Below are positions 1 through 11,981 of a stretch of 64,000 bases of DNA, piece after piece; the stretch's first letter is position 1; each line of letters starts with the position of its first letter. Source of the stretch: Dendrolimus kikuchii. Lineage: Eukaryota > Arthropoda > Insecta > Lepidoptera > Lasiocampidae. The DNA lies in NCBI GenBank assembly GCA_019925095.2, contig CM034395.1, positions 15,174,213 to 15,238,212 of the forward strand, given 5' to 3'. The position numbers and the translations under genes are program-made. The notes under the pieces were generated by a model. The model was not told the DNA's origin and did not search any database. It saw nothing but the letters and a program-made list of their open reading frames with translations.

Positions 1-100
1 AGAATTTTTAAAATCGGTTTATTAGATCCAGAGATTACCCCCTACAACGTCACAAACTCACAAACTTTACCTCTATAATATTATAAAATATCAATATAGA
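1..100 (-). mobile_element. Helitron-like 5' end, cut by window edge
   Basis: Read on the minus strand, this begins with TC, then a TATTATA block and the 'accgatttt' segment typical of lepidopteran non-autonomous Helitrons. The rest of the element lies outside the window. No coding sequence is visible. Assignment rests on resemblance to the other 5' ends in this window (for example at 28927 and 52672). Confidence 0.5.
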
Positions 101-154
101 TTAAGATACGTATTATTTACTATAGATAAAGCGTAAGTTGCTTACAAGGATACT

Positions 155-1306
155 TCTTATATATAAAATTCTCGTGTCACAGTGTTAGTTGCCATACTCC
201 TCCGAAACGGCTTGACCGATTCTCATGAAATTTTGTGTACATATTGGGTAGGTCTGAGAATTGGACAACATCTATTTTTCATCCCCCTAAATGTTAAGGG
301 TAGGCAACCCCTAATTATTTTTTTAATTTTTAGATTGTTATTTTTTAGGATACAGCATTAAAAAATACATACAACCCTAAATTTTCACCCCTCTACGATC
401 AACCTCTATTTTTTATTTGTTAATTATAAACTTTAATTTTTTGGCAAGATTTTTAATCTTATTTTGTCATGAGCATGAGTTAGAATAAAAAAAAAATATT
501 ACTCTTTTAGATTCACAATTAGAACCGGTAGGTGGCGCTGAGATCGGGTTCTGGAATCCTCCTAATCACCTGGAGCGATTTTGGTGATTTTGTTTTTGTG
601 TGTTTGAGTGGGTACCCGGATGGTTTAGATTCGCAATTAGTACCGGTAGGTGGCGCTGAGATCGGGTTCTGGAATCCTCCTAATCACCTGGAGCGATTTT
701 GGTGATTTTGTTTTTGTGTGTTTGAGTGGGTACTCGGATGGTTTAGATTCACAATTAGTACCGGTAGGTGGCGCTGAGATCGGGTTCTGGAATCCTCCGA
801 ATCACCTGGAGCGATTTTGGTGATTTTGTTTTTGTGTGTTTGAGTGGGTACCCGGATGGTTTAGATTCACAATTAGTACCGGTAGGTGGCGCTGAGATCG
901 GGTTCTGGAATCCTCCTAATCACCTGGAGCGATTTTGGTGATTTTGTTTTTGTGTGTTTGAGTGGGTACCCGGATGGTTTAGATTCACAATTAGTACCGG
1001 TAGGTGGCGCTGAGATCGGGTTCTGGAATCCTCCTAATCACCTGGAGCGATTTTGGTGATTTTGTTTTTGTGTGTTTGAGTGGGTACCCGGATGGTTTAG
1101 ATTCACAATTAGTACCGGTAGGTGGCGCTGAGATCGGGTTCTGGAATCCTCCTAATCACCTGGAGCGATTTTGGTGATTTTGTTTTTGTGTGTTTGAGTG
1201 GGTACCCGGATGGTTTAGATTCGCAATTAGAACCGGTACGTGGCTCTGGGATCGGGTTCTAGAATTTTATTTTTTAAAGGCAGGACATCGTATGCCGGGG
1301 CCGCTA

Positions 1307-1307
<1 letters not shown>
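155..1307 (+). mobile_element. Non-autonomous Helitron-like element, tandem-expanded
   Basis: The element starts with TC followed by a tatataaaattct block and ends with gccgctag|t, a CTAG terminus. A compact 164-bp relative at 60966-61129 has the same 5' block, the same middle ('gattcacaa...ggtaggcggcgct') and the same 3' end (caagctag|t), which defines both boundaries. The copy here is about seven times longer because its middle carries a 118-bp tandem repeat. No Rep/helicase coding is present, so it would depend on a helper. A 67-residue open frame across the last repeat unit and the TA run is a by-product. Confidence 0.7.
510..1265 (+). repeat. 118-bp tandem repeat, six full units plus a partial one
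   Basis: Unit starts fall at 510, 628, 746, 864, 982, 1100 and 1218, always 118 bp apart. Units are nearly identical, with a few single-base differences such as ttcaca/ttcgca and cctaat/ccgaat. The unit contains ggtaggtggcgctgagatcg and tggagcgattttggtgattt. The last unit breaks off at gggttct and passes into the Helitron 3' end. Such uniformity implies recent unequal exchange or replication slippage. Confidence 0.95.

Positions 1308-1361
<54 letters not shown>
1308..1361. repeat. (TA)n microsatellite
   Basis: An uninterrupted TA run apart from one TG, directly abutting the Helitron CTAG end. Insertion into an AT-rich target is normal for Helitrons, which insert between A and T. Confidence 0.95.
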
Positions 1362-2137
1362 CGATAGGTTTATTGAAAGATGATTTAAGATAAATGATGG
1401 TAAAAAATTTCAATTAGATTTAATTATAATCGAAAAATTAATATTTTCGTAACATGAAACGATTGCCGTTAATGTTTATTGTGCATTGTGCCCTCAGTAA
1501 AATGTACTATTTTATTAATATCAGCTGATTATAAGCTCAAGCATTGGCTTGCGTACGAGTTTGTTAACTAAATTATAAAGTTAAAGTGAGTTTAAGGAAA
1601 CTCTTGGGGATTTGCCTGTGATTGTAACTACGTCTAAAGAATTCCTTAACTATAAATATAACATAACAAGATGGACAGTGAAATCAACTGAAACATTTTT
1701 TATCATAATACAAAACATTGAAGCCTCCTAGATTTCTACGAGCATAACATGTAATAACATCATTTCTTTAACGAGTGGTAATGTTATTTAAAATTATTTT
1801 TATGATGATATTTAAAAGTAAAATCTTACCAAGGTGTTTTAAACTCTTCTTTTGATATTAACACTGTTTTAGAGCTTATTTTTGAACATGCCATCTACCC
1901 AATTGTGAATTAATTATATTATTAACCTGGACAGTTATTGATTATCGAATCTTTTCGGAAAGTTATTAGATGTTACTATTGTCTCACTTTTTATGCCTAT
2001 CGAACATAAAAGGTGAGACAGCAAAATTACATAACCGAGTAAAAATTTGTCCACAAAATCATAGTGTGTTTTAAAAGATTACATACTAAATTTTTCTCTA
2101 TATGTACTTATATTATATGCATCTGACATATTATCAC
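1362..2137. other. AT-rich stretch, nothing recognised
   Basis: I see no coding frame, RNA gene or repeat relationship here beyond general AT-richness. Confidence 0.5.
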
Positions 2138-2451
2138 TTTTTTTTTGCAGGAGTTCCGCAGACAGGCAGACGGCCTACTTGACGGAAAGCGGTTACCATT
2201 GCCTATGGACATTTGCATTTGCAACACCAAAGGTGCTACAAATGCGCTGCTGCTCCCTTAAGGGAGCCTGGAACCTGGTCACTAATGCCGGAACACAACT
2301 CAAGATTGTTATGGCGATATACTTTAGATCAGGGGTGGTAGCCATCCAGTCGGGCAAGTGCCCTGCAACCTGGCTGTGGGTTGTTTTGTCGCCTCTTACG
2401 ACAGGCCTCCCGGCCGCAGGAAATTGTATTCTTTCTCCGTTCCTGCACGGA
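2138..2451 (-). mobile_element. SINE-like element, family S1, full length
   Basis: On the minus strand it starts tccgtgcaggaacggagaaa and ends ctcctgcaaaaaaaa. The same 5' start recurs in the copies at 11982, 22041, 48028 and 57665, so the element has a discrete 5' end, as expected of a SINE rather than a randomly truncated LINE. A GGTTCCAGNCTCC stretch resembles a Pol III B box, but this is tentative. The opposite strand carries a 91-codon open frame, seen also in sister copies. I regard that frame as a by-product. Confidence 0.75.
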
Positions 2452-3248
<797 letters not shown>

Positions 3249-4349
3249 TAACTATGTTATAATTATATGGCTGAAAAATAAATAAATGTTAAGACTTCTT
3301 AACATCTTCAATAAGTCGACAAGGTGGGTGCTAATCACTTCTGCCAACTTAAATTCTTAAATTTTATGCTCTGATATATTCTTCCCATATAACTGTTGTG
3401 TTCATATCGATAAAGTATTGAAGTAGTTATTAGATTTTGATTTTTTTTAAATATAATAATGTATAATTTTAAGTACTTTTATTATAAAAACTTCGATACC
3501 TAAGTTCTGCACAACCTACATTGACGGATTAGGTAAGAATATCCTTTTCGTTATATAAGTTGTTTGGAAAAGTTTTAGTTCAAATATTGTAACTAGATGT
3601 ATATTCTCGTCATTATTTCGTTTGGTGAGCAATAAGTATTATCTTAGAGCGCAGTGCGTGGCATACTCTGACGTATTATGGGTCGTCCACGACCTTGTCT
3701 ATTAGCGATAGATAAACGCGACGCGATGGGCGACAGAAAAGAAAGTATTGGTTTGCATAAACGTCGTGATTTGAAATTGTCGTGGCGCTCGGCTTTAATC
3801 TCCGTCACGCGGCCCGTCGCGAAACACAAGGCTGTGACCGGGCCGTTACTATTTGTCGTCTTCCTTTCATTTTTTGTGTGATTTCGGAACTATAATGAAA
3901 AAGTTTGCCTTAGTTTATTTACAGTATATTCTCATGGTGACTGATTGCTTTATTACTGCATAAATTGTTGTTCGGGGTTTTTTTAGATGTAGCGATCTAT
4001 GTAAATATCATTAGTTTGCAAATCAATAAAACACGGACATAATTAAAACATATATATATTTTAGTTCAAGAGTCCAAGGTCAACGAGTAAACTTGTAGCG
4101 AAATCGATACAAAGGATTTTTGTTTTAAAATGAGTCTAAATAATGTTAAGTTGTCATAGAAGCGGTTTATCTCCTTTGGGAACAATGAAAATCTTAAAAC
4201 TCAGAAACCTTTTGTTTTTTTTAATAATTTTAGACGGTGTTACATTTACTAAATTATACATTTCACACAATGCTCATAAACTTGAAGATTTTACGTTTTA
4301 TATAATATTGTATTAATATTTTCTTAAGTTTTCGCGACTTGTATACATA
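3249..4349. other. Non-coding stretch with a GC-richer island at about 3640-3880
   Basis: Most is AT-rich. Between about 3640 and 3880 CpG content rises sharply (cgacgcgatgggcgac, gtcacgcggcccgtcgcg) with no convincing gene: short frames are open on both strands but show no domain. It could be an unrecognised repeat, an exon or a regulatory element. Confidence 0.4.
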
Positions 4350-4944
4350 ATAAAACTACGTTTTAACGGTTTTAAGCGCGGTAATTTTATTTGATTTTGG
4401 TTTTTCCGACGTTTCGGCCACTTTTCAGTGGCCGTGATCACGGAAGACAAAGATGTCAAGTGTCAACGAGTATTGTTAAAGTTTTATTTAGCCTACCGCC
4501 AACTTATTAATTTTAATTATTTAATTTTTAATTTTGTTTATGGTTATTATTTAATCTATGGGAGCCTAATCTAATTTACTACCGCTTCGCAACATGTTAT
4601 GGCTTGAAGAGAAGAAGCGGCGCAAGAAACTCTTCAGCAAACATGCCTAGCTCTAATAATTTTATATAATATTAAAATGGGTGGAAGGAAAAATAAAAGT
4701 AATTATCAGTCAAGTTGGTTTGTGTTCCGTTGTACGCAGAAAGAGCTCACAGTGTCTTGAGGTCTGGCAGCTGGTTTTTGCTGGGTTTGGGTCTTAATAG
4801 TTTTGATAATTGGATCCCAAACAGGTGGTACTTGCCAACCATCTTCTCTATTGAAATTTGGGTGTTTTTTGATTTCAATAGCCTCACGCATCATTCTAGG
4901 TATGAAACGATTCTCTTTCGCGAGGATTTGTGGGTTATCGAATC
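4350..4944 (-). mobile_element. Penelope-like element 3' end, left arm of inverted repeat
   Basis: This arm is the reverse complement of 5062-5656, with paired positions summing to 10006 from end to end, so there is no net indel between outer and inner ends. By eye the arms look identical. On the minus strand it carries the last part of a PLE open frame (MMREAIEIKKHPNFN...) and the downstream UTR. PLEs often have inverted or tandem partial duplications of their ends, which fits this arrangement. Confidence 0.85.
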
Positions 4945-5300
4945 AAACAAAGAGGAGCATAAAAACACGAGTAAAAGAACACATTGCTGACATGAAACAC
5001 ACAAGGTCTACGAAGTCTGCGATCAGTGAACACACGCTGGATAAACCCAACCACTACATCAGATTCGATAACCCACAAATCCTCGCGAAAGAGAATCGTT
5101 TCATACCTAGAATGATGCGTGAGGCTATTGAAATCAAAAAACACCCAAATTTCAATAGAGAAGATGGTTGGCAAGTACCACCTGTTTGGGATCCAATTAT
5201 CAAAACTATTAAGACCCAAACCCAGCAAAAACCAGCTGCCAGACCTCAAGACACTGTGAGCTCTTTCTGCGTACAACGGAACACAAACCAACTTGACTGA
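4944..5300 (+). pseudogene. Penelope-like element protein, C-terminal GIY-YIG endonuclease relic
   Basis: The frame reads QTKRSIKTRVKEHIADMKH, then SAISEHTLD, RMMREAIEIKKHPNFNRED and GWQVPPVWDPII, and ends in a stop at 5298-5300. This is the conserved C-terminal part of the GIY-YIG endonuclease of Penelope-like retroelements: the arginine of KTRV, the EH pair, the E of EAIEI and the N of NFNRED match expected family positions. The GIY and YIG strands and the whole reverse transcriptase are missing. The frame is cut right after the YIG region, where the inverted arm begins at 4944. Open sequence upstream on this strand is merely antisense of the other arm. About 118 residues survive from a family that usually encodes several hundred or more. 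It is not functional. Confidence 0.8.
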
Positions 5301-5656
5301 TAATTACTTTTATTTTTCCTTCCACCCATTTTAATATTATATAAAATTATTAGAGCTAGGCATGTTTGCTGAAGAGTTTCTTGCGCCGCTTCTTCTCTTC
5401 AAGCCATAACATGTTGCGAAGCGGTAGTAAATTAGATTAGGCTCCCATAGATTAAATAATAACCATAAACAAAATTAAAAATTAAATAATTAAAATTAAT
5501 AAGTTGGCGGTAGGCTAAATAAAACTTTAACAATACTCGTTGACACTTGACATCTTTGTCTTCCGTGATCACGGCCACTGAAAAGTGGCCGAAACGTCGG
5601 AAAAACCAAAATCAAATAAAATTACCGCGCTTAAAACCGTTAAAACGTAGTTTTAT
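5062..5656 (+). mobile_element. Penelope-like element 3' end, right arm of inverted repeat
   Basis: This arm contains the end of the PLE reading frame, the stop codon, and a UTR with gaagaagcggcgcaag-like sequence (inverted here), the ggccgaaacgtcgg motif and the terminal taaaacgtagttttat. The same UTR parts recur at 50411-50490 and 63555-63835, confirming a dispersed family. The loop between the arms is 4945-5061. Confidence 0.85.
5563..5600 (+). ncRNA. Hammerhead-ribozyme-like structure in PLE UTR (degenerate?)
   Basis: A 12-bp palindrome (ccgtgatcacgg) overlaps a perfect hairpin (ggccact-gaaa-agtggcc) that is followed at once by GAAAC and GTC. Hammerhead ribozymes have been described in PLE terminal repeats, with stem II followed by GAAA. 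Here the required CUGAUGA box would have to be the divergent gTGATCA, so activity is doubtful. The mirror copy lies at 4406-4443. Confidence 0.3.
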
Positions 5657-5814
5657 AATATTGTATTATTGTTTTGTTTTTAAATCTATTTCAAAACAAT
5701 AGTATCATCAAAGAACTGTGGTTTTACCGGGGACACCTAATTGAAATGTTCATAATTTTTCGGTAGGTACACACCTGGTACCTTAGGGCCCGGCTGGACT
5801 CGGCTCGGCTAGAG
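5657..5814. other. Short unresolved stretch
   Basis: Contains a GC-rich patch (gggcccggctggactcggctc). No gene recognised. Confidence 0.4.
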
Positions 5815-6114
5815 CTAATCGTGTTACGTAGGATAAGTGAGAATTCCAATGGCCTTATTTTCCCCGCCCAATATCTCTCATGATCCTATCCCAGTCGTAT
5901 ATTCTATCTCTAAAGGGGATTCTCCCATTCTACTATACCATACGAAAGGGTATGGGATAGTAGAATGAAACAAAGATTCCATCCATTTTATTCCATTCTA
6001 AAAACTGTCCACGCGTTGCCTTCACCCTTGGTTTTGCAAATGTCTGTAGAATACGGTAACCGCTTTCCATTCCAGGGAGGCCTTCTGCCTGTTTGCCAGC
6101 ATCGCAAGAAAAAA
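5815..6114 (+). mobile_element. SINE-like element, family S2 (shares tail with S1)
   Basis: The body (attctcccattctactata, tgggatagtagaatg) matches, inverted, the copy at 23781-24040. From about 6035 onward it switches to the S1 tail (tttgcaaatgtc, cggtaaccgctttccat, ctgcctgtttgcc) and ends gcaagaaaaaa. Two different bodies with one tail suggest two SINEs using the same partner LINE. Confidence 0.55.
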
Positions 6115-6643
6115 TCTATATTATAAAATTCTAAAAATACCGTGTCTATACATTGAAGCTATTAAAAAAACCCAACTGAAACCACACTATGTAAACGACG
6201 GAGAACACGATGCATTTTAGATTTCTTGTCTGTTTCTTCGTGATTAACGCAAAAATTACTCAAGCGATTTCAATGCGGCTTTCACTGATCGACAGCAAAT
6301 TCTTAGATTTAAAATCTGCGCTAATTTTTATCCCGGGAATCCCGCTGAAAATTTTATGAAAATTATTTAAAATGGCTAAATTATAAAAATCTAATTCCAA
6401 TGTGATTTTTTCACTGATCTATAGCAATAGCAAGTTTTATGTAATAAAATGGGTGATTTTTTATCCGGGAATCCCGCGGGCTAAAAGGTTTGGTGTTGTT
6501 CGGATGCATATAAATTATCTTATTGCGACACAGCTTTCACTAAAACGATAGCTTATATTCTTTTTTAAATGCTACGGTTCTTTGTGTCCCGGGAATCCTG
6601 CGGAAATTTCAAGTCAAGCGTGGAAGTCATGGGCATGTCCTAG
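6115..6643 (+). mobile_element. Non-autonomous Helitron-like element, family H1
   Basis: Begins TCTATATTATAAAATTCTAA and ends gggcatgtCCTAG|T. Diagnostic internal blocks are aaaacgatagcttat, repeated tcccgggaatcc motifs and aagtcaagcgtgga. Sister copies lie at 18664, 62088, 49550 (internally deleted) and 51648 (split by an insertion). No coding sequence is present. Confidence 0.75.
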
Positions 6644-9600
6644 TATGTGTATAAAGAAGTAGCGGGTACAGTTAATAAATATGAATTTTCCTTTTTAATC
6701 ACCTGTTTCAAATGTAGCCCGGATGAGAACAACGTATTTTGTTTTCATACTTTAAATTCACGAATGAACCTCGGAAAATCCCACCATGCAATGAAATGTT
6801 ACCCGAGCGACCTTTATGTAAGACGTAGCAGTTTTCAGTGCGTATGTTCCCAAAATATTTAGTGATTGATGCATGCATTGTAGATATTGGGTATAATATG
6901 CAGGTTTGCGGTTGTCCGACAACGAGCACTGCTGGCCACTCGCCAATTCCCTGGCCTCAAATTGATTTTGCCGCGGCTGTACTGAAACTCTTTGCTCTCG
7001 TTGCATATATTAGGAGTGTTAATTAATTTTCGGGCCTAGTTTCGAAACGATATGGTAAAAAGTGTATGAACACATTTTTATTTTGTCGAATTGTTCTTGT
7101 TAGGATGTTTATGACGCCTGCCAGCCAGATGAATCTTCAACCTGAGTAAGGTCGCCAGCAGGGGCTGGATGAGGAAGACGGGAGACCGCGATATGTGTCG
7201 CAGACTTGGAAATCGATTGGGTGAAGATGAATTGATGATAGCCTGAATTTAACCATTTGGATGAATAACTTTATCAATTTACTTTGTCATCGTACTTTAA
7301 CAGGTTATCTTTATTCAAACTGTTTGTTATAGGTAGGTACGTATACTATACATGTCATAATTTCTGTTTTCATTTTACTTTGTCGAAACTTCCACAACTT
7401 CTCAGTAGCCCTGACTATAGGCAAAGCTAATTAGGTTAGGTCCCTTGTTCCTACTCCATTTGGGATAATACATATTATCTCGTTCTTGTTGTTGTACTAT
7501 CTCTATTCTTTCTTTCTACTGCTGTTTGTCTATGCTTTGGCGTACAATATAGAGTTGTCTATTTATCTAATGTTAATTTTATCTACCGTTTCACGCAGAC
7601 GTAGTGATGGGTTTAATGCGTTATTTGTGATGCGACATTGTTATTAAGCGTTAGTGACGTTAAACATTGACAAATAACATATGTATATATACTAATGCAG
7701 CTAATCATTAACGGCGTCATTTTTAACGCTATAAACAATACTCATTTGTCCACAGTCATTAACATTAACATTATTCCATGTGGAGCAGGGACATAAAAAT
7801 AGATTTTGGTGAATTTGTAATAAATATTTTATTAAAAACCAAAGAAAAATGTTAAAAGAGGTGAGTAAGAAGCTGTTAAGTGGAGGAAATCCTCAAATAA
7901 AACTTGCAAGTAACGAGGAAAGATCAAACGGAAAAGGATGTTTAAACTTATGAGATGATTTAGTTGGAACTCTTATCTGCAATGTCTAGCGTTGTCGTAA
8001 CCTAAGACTCGTCGGACGGCTGGCTTTTCGCCAGGTTACTTTGCTTTAAATTGCTTTCATCCCTCCTCGGTGCATCCTCTTCAGGCTGAATCCTGTAAGA
8101 AGTCACTGTTTAACAATCTTTTAACAAAGACAGTACAATGATTTTCAAAGCGCACAATATCGGTTTTCATCACACCAAATATCAAACAAATAAGTTAATA
8201 TATATATAATCTACCTGTAGGTACATGTATATGTGAGGGTAGATGCATATATTATGCGGAATACAAAATACAGACAGCAATGCAGACAGATCATCACTTG
8301 ACACACCACCACTAAAGACAGAAGTATATAATAGTTTGCTGCCATGGTGGCCTAAGGATAGAGTGGCACATTCTAATGATCTGATTGTGACGACACTACC
8401 TATGTAGGTAGAATCTAATTTTTCTTATTAGACACAGTCCTGGAGTTATCGGAAATAATTTGAAGCGTTATTATTTTTATTTGCAGTTTTATTTTCAAAA
8501 CACCTATAAAACTTTGTAAAAATATTAATTATAAGTTCATCACGTGCAATCGCGTGATTAAAAATGAAAATGTCTTAAACATAAAAAGGTATGAAGACGC
8601 AATACTGGGACCCAAGTCTGCTTTTACAATTGTTCTGTAATGGTCGTTCACTGGCTTTATAATGACAGCATAGTGATTACTTTTGTATGAAACGACTATT
8701 CTGACACGATTGTAAGAGCAGACTTGAACCCCAGGTGAAAGTATAAAAGATAATATACTCCTACGATTTACGAATATGATACTCTTTAAACTAAATGAGG
8801 TATACGTACATATCAAGCCAAAGTCACAATATTAATACAAACATGTGTCAAAACATACTTAAATGTTTGTCTCCAATGATAAATTGCTCAAGTAACGGCA
8901 AGATAAGTGGCAAAACAAAGTAGAAGTATAATATAAATTAAGTGTGTTAGCGAACAGGCTATGTATTGGTAGTCGGCTGTGTGTCGTAGCTAGCTTATTT
9001 CCACTGGCCACTTGCCAACTGCCTCCGCTTGAAATTGCTTTTACCGTACATTCTACCAATGATACCGTACCGCTGCATTATAATACTGGTCGTGATATGT
9101 GCGCTTTTGGTCATACTTGCATGTGTGATTTAACACTGCGAATACTTGGTACCAAATCATGCTGAGTGGCTTCTAATAATTCATTCTAAATCACAAATTA
9201 TAGCGTACCTCAAACATGTCACATCTAGAAACGTTTAACGAAAATGTTACAGCAAAAGTATAACTAGCTTCATCCCTCTACGGATAAAAACAAAGTGTGA
9301 GTTTCCGAACTGCATAGATCGTCAATGACACCCGCTGTGACACCACCGTCATTGAAGGTAATGCAATGACCTTTCTCACTACTGTGTCGTAACGAGCTAA
9401 AGCGCAAAGAGCTTTTTTCGAAACCCGAACCTACCTCAATCTCTTACAGTTAGTTCTCTGTAGAAGGCAAGAAGGCCGATATTGTTAATCAAAATTGACT
9501 TGGAAACATAAGTACGAGTAATATTTTAAGGAAAAAGAATTTCACCTGAACTCAAGACCAGTTATTATGATTAATAATGAGCAGACGAAAAACAAAACAC

Positions 9601-11601
9601 TTAAAATCATCCTTTCAAATAAAAAGGCGAATGGAAGGAGCCGAACCGATGACGACTGAATACAGCTATTTAATATACCTGAACATTTTAAAAACACTAA
9701 TATAACAAACAAAACCGAAGATGTTCGTCCGATCATTACCGACCCGAATTCTAATGACCGATTTGATTCAACTCTTTTTAACCCTCGAATTTAATAAAAT
9801 TATAGGTTGGAGCGTATTATAATATTTCAATACTCGTCTGGTACCGCTGTGGTCACTTTTTATTCTTCGATTCGTTTTCGTCTTAGTTTAATTTGGAAGG
9901 GTCTAGACAGGCTTAAAACTGTTCCTCAAGTTTTTCACAAACCGAATTAATCGTCTCATTTGATTTTTTTTAAACGATACATAACTAAAGTCTTGATTTT
10001 AATCACGCTAAGCCTAAGCTAATTATAATGTAATATTTGGTTAAAGGTTTAAGGCCTTGAGAAACCCAGACAAAGTTGCATCACACTCTTTACATCCTTC
10101 AGCCATTCATTTCATGTTGCTACTTGATGTTCTCGTACGGCTTTACGGGAGGTCCTTGTAATGAGAGGTGAGTCATTATAATATGCGCATTTCATTTATG
10201 TTCATTTGCCACTGTGACGGCTAGGCACCATTGTCGTTGACATAACGAAAAGTTCGAGTAACATTTTAATCTAAAAGCCTTTGACCCACACAAGCCCCCA
10301 AGTCTGGTTCATTATTATGACCCGTGAGCATAAGTGACATTGTAATAAGCGATTTTGATTATATCAATAGCTATGTATATATATTGATATATAAATATTG
10401 GAATGCTGTTAATAAGCCGCTAGTGCCCTTATATTTTTGTTAAAGGAACGATCTAGTTTGAGGCATATCAGTCAAAACACCACATCGATATGGTCATGGC
10501 AATAGGTGGATGGGTCATTATTGCGTAACGTCTTTTTTCCTCAAGGAGTGGGTTTTTCGTGAGCAACACCACTTATCACAATATCAAGATAAATTTGTAA
10601 GTCGTTACGATTAAAGTTCGTCTGGACTTTTGAAGGTGAACAGAATTCAGTTAGATTCATACGAACATTATGATGCAACGATCTTTCAGCAAACATAGTT
10701 AATGGCAGCAATACGTACTCCACAATGACTTAATGTAATACTTCACCCTCCCTTTTCGATCAGTAATGCGAAAACGAGACGAAAATTTCATGGCATTTTC
10801 ATCTGAACACAGACGTGATGGAGAACAAATACACGAATATAATACTAAAAATCTAGGACTAATCCACGCGTACGGCAAACGGTACCTAAGTGTAGGTTAA
10901 AACAGAGTACAGATTGTTTTGATCGTATAAATCTTTTTTGAATTCCGAAGGTAAAAAATTCAGTATGCAATCCAATAGAGACCTAATTTATTTGGTAGTA
11001 AAAGCCAAGAGAGGCAGAGACTTTGTTCGTGTAAAGCCTTTTCGAGGTATACGGGAGGTTTTGTGTCCCTCTCATTTGAATGTTAGGTGAACGAGAGGCA
11101 GTATAGGGTGGCCCTCAAACTCCTGCCGTTGCGGGAGGTAAAAGATTAACCCAGTTTTGTTATTTGTCCACTGTCAGTCGAGTACCTATTCACAATGCGG
11201 CGGGAGTCTGCTCTACTGGATCCTTGGGCCGTTTAACGTAATTGTAAATGATTAATGTGTCTGTACCACCATGTAATAGCAACAAGAGATTGGAAACCGA
11301 TGTGCCCCTTTTGATTTATGACCCTTACTTTCTTTACGGAATTTCTTCAATGGCATGTCAGCAGTGTCCCACAATTTACAATTGAGATAAAAGTTGTTAT
11401 ATTGATATACATAAACACGTATTTGATTTGGTTTGTATATAATAATTGTTGTAATTTGTTTCTTCTTATTCACAAAAGATAACCCAAAAAAAATACAGAT
11501 GACCGCCTGCATGAGTAATATTAGTTGTTCAAAATAGGACACTCTTAACGCTTAATTTTAAAAAAATATTCAAATACTTTCAAAAGAATTTTATATTCTA
11601 A
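6644..11601. other. Long stretch without recognisable gene
   Basis: Five kilobases of mixed composition. I could not recognise any protein domain, RNA gene or intact repeat. A diverged ~45-bp similarity links 6938-6980 and 8999-9045 (ggccact.gccaa...). About 7110-7250 and 10990-11240 are GC-richer and may be decayed LINE sequence. Small open frames (at most 96 codons) show no known motif. Confidence 0.5.
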
Positions 11602-11851
11602 CTAGCGGTGTCGGCAGACATTGTCCTGCCCTGAAAAAATTAAAATCTAGAACCCGATCCTAACGCCAAGTATTTTGTTTGGGTGACATTATTGAAATTT
11701 TAGTAGGAGTCCCTAATTTTTATATAAACTATATTAAGTCAGGGATAATGTAGCATTCGAATGGTGAAAGAATTTTTGAAATCGGTCTAGTAGTTTTTTC
11801 GTTACAAACATGTAAAAATACAAATCTTTCCTCTTATAATATTACTATAGA
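11602..11851 (-). mobile_element. Non-autonomous Helitron-like element
   Basis: The minus-strand 3' end, ...gacaccgCTAG|T, is preceded by a segment matching the 3' end of the 155-1307 element (agaacccgatc, gtcctgcc in plus orientation). The 5' end (TCTATAGTAATATTATAAGA) and the ccgatttcaaaaattctttc block match the 28927 copy. It thus combines features of two related subfamilies. Confidence 0.7.
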
Positions 11852-11981
11852 TTACAAAATCAAATTAAAATTTTATTGACTTACGCAGAATTGTATTTAT
11901 TGTAAATTGATATTACAAGCCAGTTTCTTGATAACGCTTTATTGTTTAGTGCTCGTATATTTAATAAGCCATTCATGAATT

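Noticed and set aside
510..1265. 118-bp repeats as a possible CRISPR or centromeric satellite
   Set aside because: Units are contiguous and confined to one Helitron; the unexpanded form exists at 60966-61129.
4803..4943. Upstream part of the 165-codon frame as a real N-terminus
   Set aside because: It is the antisense of the other inverted arm read through; only the sequence from about 4944 is genuine PLE protein.
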